24,413 nt of DNA, from contig JAGBFZ010000335.1 in the NCBI GenBank assembly GCA_018110855.1, forward strand, positions 1-24,413, in the 5' to 3' direction. This DNA comes from Oscillospiraceae bacterium (lineage in GTDB: Bacteria > Bacillota > Clostridia > Oscillospirales > Ruminococcaceae). Below the pieces are notes generated by a model. The model saw nothing but the letters and a program-made list of their open reading frames with translations. It made no database searches and had not been told where the DNA came from. Below, piece by piece: positions 24,063 through 24,413 of the stretch; within the stretch, counting starts at the first letter, position 1, and every line of letters starts with the position of its first letter. The position numbers were made by a program, and so were the translations under genes.

Positions 24063-24413
24063 TTAAAATTCCGAAGCCAGCATATCCGCAGTGTGGATAT
24101 TGGCAAAATTATCAATAAAGCTGCTGTCAAGAGATATTTCCGTTTCCTCGCCGCTCTTCATATTCTTTAGCTTTGCCTTGCCTTCTGCAAGCTCATTGTC
24201 ACCGAGTATCATAGAAAAAGCGGAACCTATCTTGTTGGCGTATTTCATCTGTGCCTTAACGCCTCTGCCCATAACGTCCCATTCGGCTCTGTAGCCCTCA
24301 TCTCTGAGAGCTTTCACAAGAGAAGCAGCCTTTATTCCCGCAGCCTCGCCCATTGAGCCGATGTAGATATCGCATTCACGGGGAGATATAAACTCGCAGC
24401 CCTGCTTTTCCAT
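24063..24413 (-). CDS. hisS: Histidyl-tRNA synthetase, C-terminal part (partial)
   Basis: The last 116 residues of HisRS; the gene continues past the right edge. The segment is the anticodon-binding domain: VYIGS-like start (IYIGSMGEAAGIKAASL), the RGVKAQMKYANKIG stretch and the ILGDNELAEGKAKLKNM segment that closes the alpha/beta domain. The catalytic class II core is not in the window, and the ATG at the very edge is internal rather than the start. It is cotranscribed with aspS. Confidence 0.93.
   Translation of the reverse strand: MEKQGCEFISPRECDIYIGSMGEAAGIKAASLVKALRDEGYRAEWDVMGRGVKAQMKYANKIGSAFSMILGDNELAEGKAKLKNMKSGEETEISLDSSFIDNFANIHTADMLASEF

Noticed and set aside
1..24413. CRISPR array, tRNA genes, insertion sequences, prophage or toxin-antitoxin modules
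   Set aside because: Both strands were read for repeated spacers, cloverleaf arms, transposase or integrase motifs and small paired ORFs; none was found.

Overview
The window reads as ordinary chromosome of a Clostridia-type Firmicute, most likely close to Ruminococcus/Oscillospiraceae. The grounds are the phoH-ybeY-dgkA-era-yqzL-recO-mutS2 order, a class A RNase P RNA, a two-gene SufC/SufB iron-sulfur system, Firmicute-style GGAGG ribosome binding sites and many TTGACA/TATAAT promoters with exact 17-bp spacers. No tRNA, CRISPR, insertion sequence, prophage gene or integrase was seen. No gene-free gap exceeds 300 bases; the longest are the divergent promoter regions at 7619-7891 and 17835-18086.

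Layout. 1-1269 (+): the tail of an unidentified gene, a PHP-domain phosphoesterase and a C-GCAxxG-C-C redox-type protein. 1296-7618 (-): one long housekeeping operon, read phoH, ybeY, dgkA, era, a 58-codon yqzL-like gene, recO, mutS2, closed by a hairpin terminator shared with the converging gene. It covers RNA and ribosome maturation, undecaprenol phosphorylation and recombination repair or ribosome rescue. 7892-10276 (+): citrate synthase with a translationally coupled GNAT acetyltransferase, then a GtrA-family membrane protein with its own promoter. 10459-11926 (+): an ECF-type sigma factor overlapping a single-pass membrane partner that is probably its anti-sigma factor. 12005-15223 (-): carB alone, without carA, behind a structured leader. 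15412-15754 (+): rnpB with a textbook promoter and terminator, facing 15812-17834 (-), an orphan ABC ATPase coupled to a polysaccharide flippase. 18087-19742 (+): SmsC-SmsB (minimal SUF). 19814-22090 (+): a 758-residue TPR / DUF4037 (nucleotidyltransferase-like) / DUF4125 protein. 22265-24413 (-): aspS and the 3' part of hisS, transcribed hisS then aspS.

The least explained parts are (i) the TPR-DUF4037-DUF4125 protein, whose ribosome binding site lies just past a strong terminator-like hairpin that follows the iron-sulfur genes; (ii) the 170-bp gap after it, which holds a near-consensus promoter with no downstream gene and three ACA-WW-TGT repeats; (iii) the yqzL-like gene overlapping recO; and (iv) the sigma/anti-sigma pair with nested inverted repeats upstream. 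Most of the window is well-known housekeeping DNA. I do not see a clearly new multi-gene system; the TPR-DUF4037-DUF4125 protein is the best candidate for unknown biology.
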